A DNA stretch of 64,000 bases from JARFQH01 sp041299015 (GTDB lineage Bacteria > Desulfobacterota > Desulfobacteria > Desulfobacterales > SG8-13): contig JBFYWB010000062.1 in NCBI GenBank assembly GCA_041299015.1, positions 15,010 through 79,009 on the forward strand, given 5' to 3'. Every line of letters starts with the position of its first letter. Within the stretch, counting starts at the first letter, position 1. A model generated the notes under the pieces. That model was not told the origin of the DNA and made no database searches. It saw only the letters and a list, made by a program, of their open reading frames with translations. Of this stretch, positions 61,633 through 64,000 are shown piece after piece. A program made the position numbers and the translations under genes.

Positions 61633-62328
61633 ATGAAACGACTGCATTACTTTCAACATGTGCCTTTTGAAGGTCTCGGTTCGATTGCGATCTGGGCCGA
61701 GGCTGCTGCGTTTCAGATCGGCGTGACGCGGTTTTTTCGAAGCGACCCTCTGCCGGTTGTCGACGATCTCGATTGGCTGGTCATCATGGGAGGGCCGATG
61801 AACATATACGAAGAGGCCGCCCACGCCTGGCTGCGCGACGAGAAAAAATTCATTCTCCAGGCGATTGAGCGGGGAAAGACCGTTCTCGGCATCTGCCTTG
61901 GAGCCCAGCTCATCGCGGATGTCTTAGGCGCAGCCGTTAAACCCAGCCGCAATCGTGAGATCGGCTGGTTTCCGATTTACAAAACCGCAGCGGCGAAAAA
62001 GGCCAGGCTGGCGGCCGCATTGCCCGACGGGCTGCCGGTACTCCACTGGCACGGCGATACCTTCGAGCTGCCCAGCGGTGCGGTGCATCTGTTAAAAAGT
62101 GACGCGTGCGAAAACCAGGGATTTATGGTCAAGCACTGCGTCGTCGGCCTGCAGTTTCACCTCGAGGCCACCCCGCAAAGCCTTGAAAGGCTGATTTTTC
62201 ACTGCGGCGACGAAATCGACGGCAGCCCTTATGTTCAGGATCCAGCCACCATGCTGGCAAATCCCGCTCGTTTTACCGCGGCCAACAAGGCCATGGACCG
62301 CCTGCTCGACGAACTCAATCAAGGTTGA
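61633..62328 (+). CDS. class I glutamine amidotransferase-like protein
   Basis: A 231-residue free-standing GATase of the GMP-synthase-like type. The catalytic triad is visible: nucleophile C88 in GICLGAQL, and H176 and E178 in QFHLEAT; the LVIMGGPMNIYEE oxyanion-side segment is conserved. No synthetase domain follows, so it may hydrolyse glutamine or a gamma-glutamyl compound. The perfect sigma-54 promoter and the site shared with glnD indicate nitrogen-limited expression, which would suit a role in scavenging glutamine-type nitrogen; the substrate is inference. carA lies downstream but has its own upstream region of 149 bp. Confidence 0.87.
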   Translation: MKRLHYFQHVPFEGLGSIAIWAEAAAFQIGVTRFFRSDPLPVVDDLDWLVIMGGPMNIYEEAAHAWLRDEKKFILQAIERGKTVLGICLGAQLIADVLGAAVKPSRNREIGWFPIYKTAAAKKARLAAALPDGLPVLHWHGDTFELPSGAVHLLKSDACENQGFMVKHCVVGLQFHLEATPQSLERLIFHCGDEIDGSPYVQDPATMLANPARFTAANKAMDRLLDELNQG

Positions 62329-62393
62329 TGCATCGGCCGGCGTCGAAATTCGAACCGCCGTTTTATATTGCAGATATTCGGGCCAACCTCTGC

Positions 62394-62422
62394 TTGCATC
62401 TTTGAGATTAAACTGATATTAA
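62394..62422 (+). promoter_or_regulatory. candidate sigma-70-type promoter for carAB
   Basis: TTGCAT (62394-62399) and TATTAA (62417-62422) are separated by 17 bp in an AT-rich stretch about 55 bp before the carA ATG. The hexamers are only moderate matches. Confidence 0.35.
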
Positions 62423-62477
62423 ATGAAACTTTTCAATAACTATCTCGCTGCGGAATCACATCGAAATTTTAACTGCC

Positions 62478-63614
62478 ATGAAAGCACTACTGGCCTTAGA
62501 AGATGGCCGCGCTTTTGAATGCCGATCATTCACCGGTCCTGGGGAGGCCGCCGGAGAGGTGGTCTTTAACACCAGCATGACCGGCTATCAGGAAGTCCTT
62601 ACCGATCCCTCCTACCGGGGGCAAATGGTCGCGATGACCTATCCGCTGGTGGGCAACTATGGTATCAATCCTGAAGATATCGAATCGAACCGCATTCAGG
62701 TTGCCGGTTTTCTCATCAAAGAATACCAGTCGCGTCCAAGCAATTTCAGGGCGACGAGCACCCTGGCCGATTACCTGGCATCCCAGGGGGTCCTGGGGGT
62801 CGCGCAATTCGACACCCGCGCCCTAACCCGGCATATCCGCAACGTCGGCGCCATGCGGGCGATTATATCCACCCATGACTTGAATCCCGCCTCCCTGGTC
62901 GAACGGGCCAACCGGATACCAGCCATGACCGGGCAGGATCTAACCGCCACTGTGACCACCGATCTGCCCTACTACTGGTCGAACGGCCGTTCCGAGTTCC
63001 TGAAGAAAGGCACCCCACTGGATCGTTTTGTCTGGCGCCAGCGCGCTCGGAAACGATCCGTGCTGGTCTTTGATTTCGGTGTCAAGTACAATATCCTGCG
63101 GTGTCTGGAGAAAACAGGCTTTGAAATTGTTGTGGTTCCTTCCGCCACTGATGCCGCGACGGTGAACGCGATCTCGCCGGATGGTATTTTTCTGTCCAAC
63201 GGTCCCGGCGATCCCGAACCAGCTACCGATGCCATCGCGACCGTCCGGCAGTTGCTCGGTTCACGTCCGATGTTCGGCATCTGTCTCGGCCATCAACTTC
63301 TCGGTCTGGCGCTGGGCGCCAAGACCTTCAAGCTGAAGTTTGGCCACCGCGGCTCCAACCAACCGGTAAAGAATCTTCTGACCGGCGGAATCGAAATCAC
63401 ATCGCAAAATCATGGGTTTGCAGTCGATTTGGACTCGATCAGCGGCCAGGATGTCGAAATCACGCACATCAATTTAAACGACAACACTCTGGAAGGTTTT
63501 CGGCATTTGACCTATCCGGTCTTCGCAGTGCAATACCACCCCGAAGCCTCGCCGGGCCCACACGATGCGCGCTACCTCTTTGATCGTTTCAAGGACTTGA
63601 TCGACCAGACGTAA
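62478..63614 (+). CDS. carA: carbamoyl-phosphate synthase small subunit
   Basis: Glutaminase subunit that supplies ammonia to CarB for carbamoyl phosphate, the precursor of arginine and pyrimidines. The 378-residue protein has the N-terminal CPSase small-chain domain (LALEDGRAFECRSFTGPGEAAGEVVFNTSMTGYQE in part) and a C-terminal GATase with C in FGICLGHQLLGLALGA and H-E in QYHPEASPGPHD. Length and motifs are standard. carB starts 35 bp downstream. Confidence 0.97.
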   Translation: MKALLALEDGRAFECRSFTGPGEAAGEVVFNTSMTGYQEVLTDPSYRGQMVAMTYPLVGNYGINPEDIESNRIQVAGFLIKEYQSRPSNFRATSTLADYLASQGVLGVAQFDTRALTRHIRNVGAMRAIISTHDLNPASLVERANRIPAMTGQDLTATVTTDLPYYWSNGRSEFLKKGTPLDRFVWRQRARKRSVLVFDFGVKYNILRCLEKTGFEIVVVPSATDAATVNAISPDGIFLSNGPGDPEPATDAIATVRQLLGSRPMFGICLGHQLLGLALGAKTFKLKFGHRGSNQPVKNLLTGGIEITSQNHGFAVDLDSISGQDVEITHINLNDNTLEGFRHLTYPVFAVQYHPEASPGPHDARYLFDRFKDLIDQT

Positions 63615-63648
63615 GCGAGCCTGATACGGACAACGAAGCGACACCACC

Positions 63649-64000
63649 ATGCCCAAGCGCACGGACATCCATAAAATCCTGATCATCGGTGCCGGCCCCA
63701 TCATCATCAGCCAAGCCTGCGAGTTTGACTATTCCGGCACCCAGGCCTGCAAGGCCCTGAAAGAAGAAGGATTCGAGGTCGTCCTGGTGAACAGCAATCC
63801 GGCGACCATCATGACCGATCCTGAAACAGCCGACCGCACCTACATCGAACCGATTACCCCCGAAACGGTGGCCATGATTATCGAGAAAGAGCGCCCGGAC
63901 GCTCTCCTGCCGACCCTGGGAGGCCAGACCGGACTCAACACCGCCGTGGAGGTAGCGCGAATGGGCACCCTGGAGCGGTACGGCGTCGAAATGATCGGCG
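63649..64000 (+). CDS. carB: carbamoyl-phosphate synthase large subunit (5' part, truncated by the window edge)
   Basis: The first 117 codons of CarB. MPKRTDIHKILIIGAGPIIIS and the following QACEFDYSGTQACKAL, then VNSNPATIMTDP, are the family N-terminus. In the glycine-rich loop a serine replaces the usual glycine of PIVIGQACEF, a minor variation. The gene continues beyond base 64000; it should be about 1,070 residues. It forms an operon with carA. Confidence 0.95.
   Translation, partial: MPKRTDIHKILIIGAGPIIISQACEFDYSGTQACKALKEEGFEVVLVNSNPATIMTDPETADRTYIEPITPETVAMIIEKERPDALLPTLGGQTGLNTAVEVARMGTLERYGVEMIG

Noticed and set aside
62345..62362. TTCGAACC resembling a tRNA T-loop
   Set aside because: The flanking bases cannot form the 5-bp T stem, and no acceptor or anticodon stem is found.
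1..64000. Mobile elements, CRISPR arrays, tRNA/rRNA genes, defence islands
   Set aside because: No transposase, integrase, regularly spaced repeats, conserved RNA arms or defence-type gene groups were seen on either strand.

Overview
This 64 kb window is a compact, ordinary-looking bacterial chromosome segment of roughly 55% GC. It has no tRNA or rRNA genes, no CRISPR array, no insertion sequence and no phage genes that I can see. The gene content points to a sulfate-reducer-like member of the Desulfobacterota (former Deltaproteobacteria), probably Desulfobacterales. The signs are an ETF:quinone oxidoreductase with an acyl-CoA dehydrogenase, a CooC/AcsF-type nickel-insertion ATPase of the CO dehydrogenase/acetyl-CoA pathway, a corrinoid-activator-like ASKHA protein, a GTP-type PEP carboxykinase, a LysR regulator of the selenium-metabolism type, a DUF6178-like protein and a PilMNOPQ cluster. 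The taxonomy is inferred from gene content, not from a marker-gene search.

Layout. 0-7.5 kb: housekeeping genes (coaD, LysR regulator, YqaA-like membrane protein, pcm, 5-formyl-THF cyclo-ligase, serS-thrC) and a TPR lipoprotein. 7.6-13.6 kb: type IV pilus assembly operon pilMNOPQ on the minus strand. 13.6-17.2 kb: a 0.8 kb noncoding stretch, then a sensor kinase and a sigma-54-activating response regulator. 17.2-25.2 kb: YfgM-like TPR protein, PfkB kinase, SH3b protein, phosphoesterase, radical SAM protein, a Fur-FeoA fusion, FmdB-type zinc ribbon, recN and rdgB. 25.2-37 kb: pckG, AmpG-like permease, DUF6178-like protein, ASKHA protein, sirtuin, MBL hydrolase, prmA, CBS-ACT protein, HDAC-family deacetylase and cooC. 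37-49 kb: acyl-CoA dehydrogenase, phasin-like protein, ABC1 kinase, ETF-QO, class I aldolase, lgt, cysS, a NodIJ-type ABC exporter and a dihydroorotase-type amidohydrolase. 49.6-62.3 kb: a nitrogen-control island. 62.5-64 kb: carAB, with carB running off the end.

The nitrogen island is the most interesting part. It holds every layer of the classical glutamine synthetase cascade on one strand: an unknown 248-aa gene, glnE, glnD, amt, glnB and glnA. A NifA-like sigma-54 activator gene converges on glnA but carries an in-frame TAG just after its Walker A motif. I find two good -24/-12 (sigma-54) promoters here, one before glnD and one before a class I glutamine amidotransferase gene. Both have the same 13-bp palindromic motif GACAAATTTGTAA upstream in the same orientation, and a near match lies before the activator gene itself. 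This reads as a small, locally encoded sigma-54 nitrogen regulon whose activator is interrupted in this sequence.

Other points worth attention are the Fur-FeoA fusion, a dihydroorotase-type enzyme with QxH instead of HxH, an ASKHA protein without its usual ferredoxin domain, and a hairpin between the ribosome binding site and start codon of the sensor kinase.
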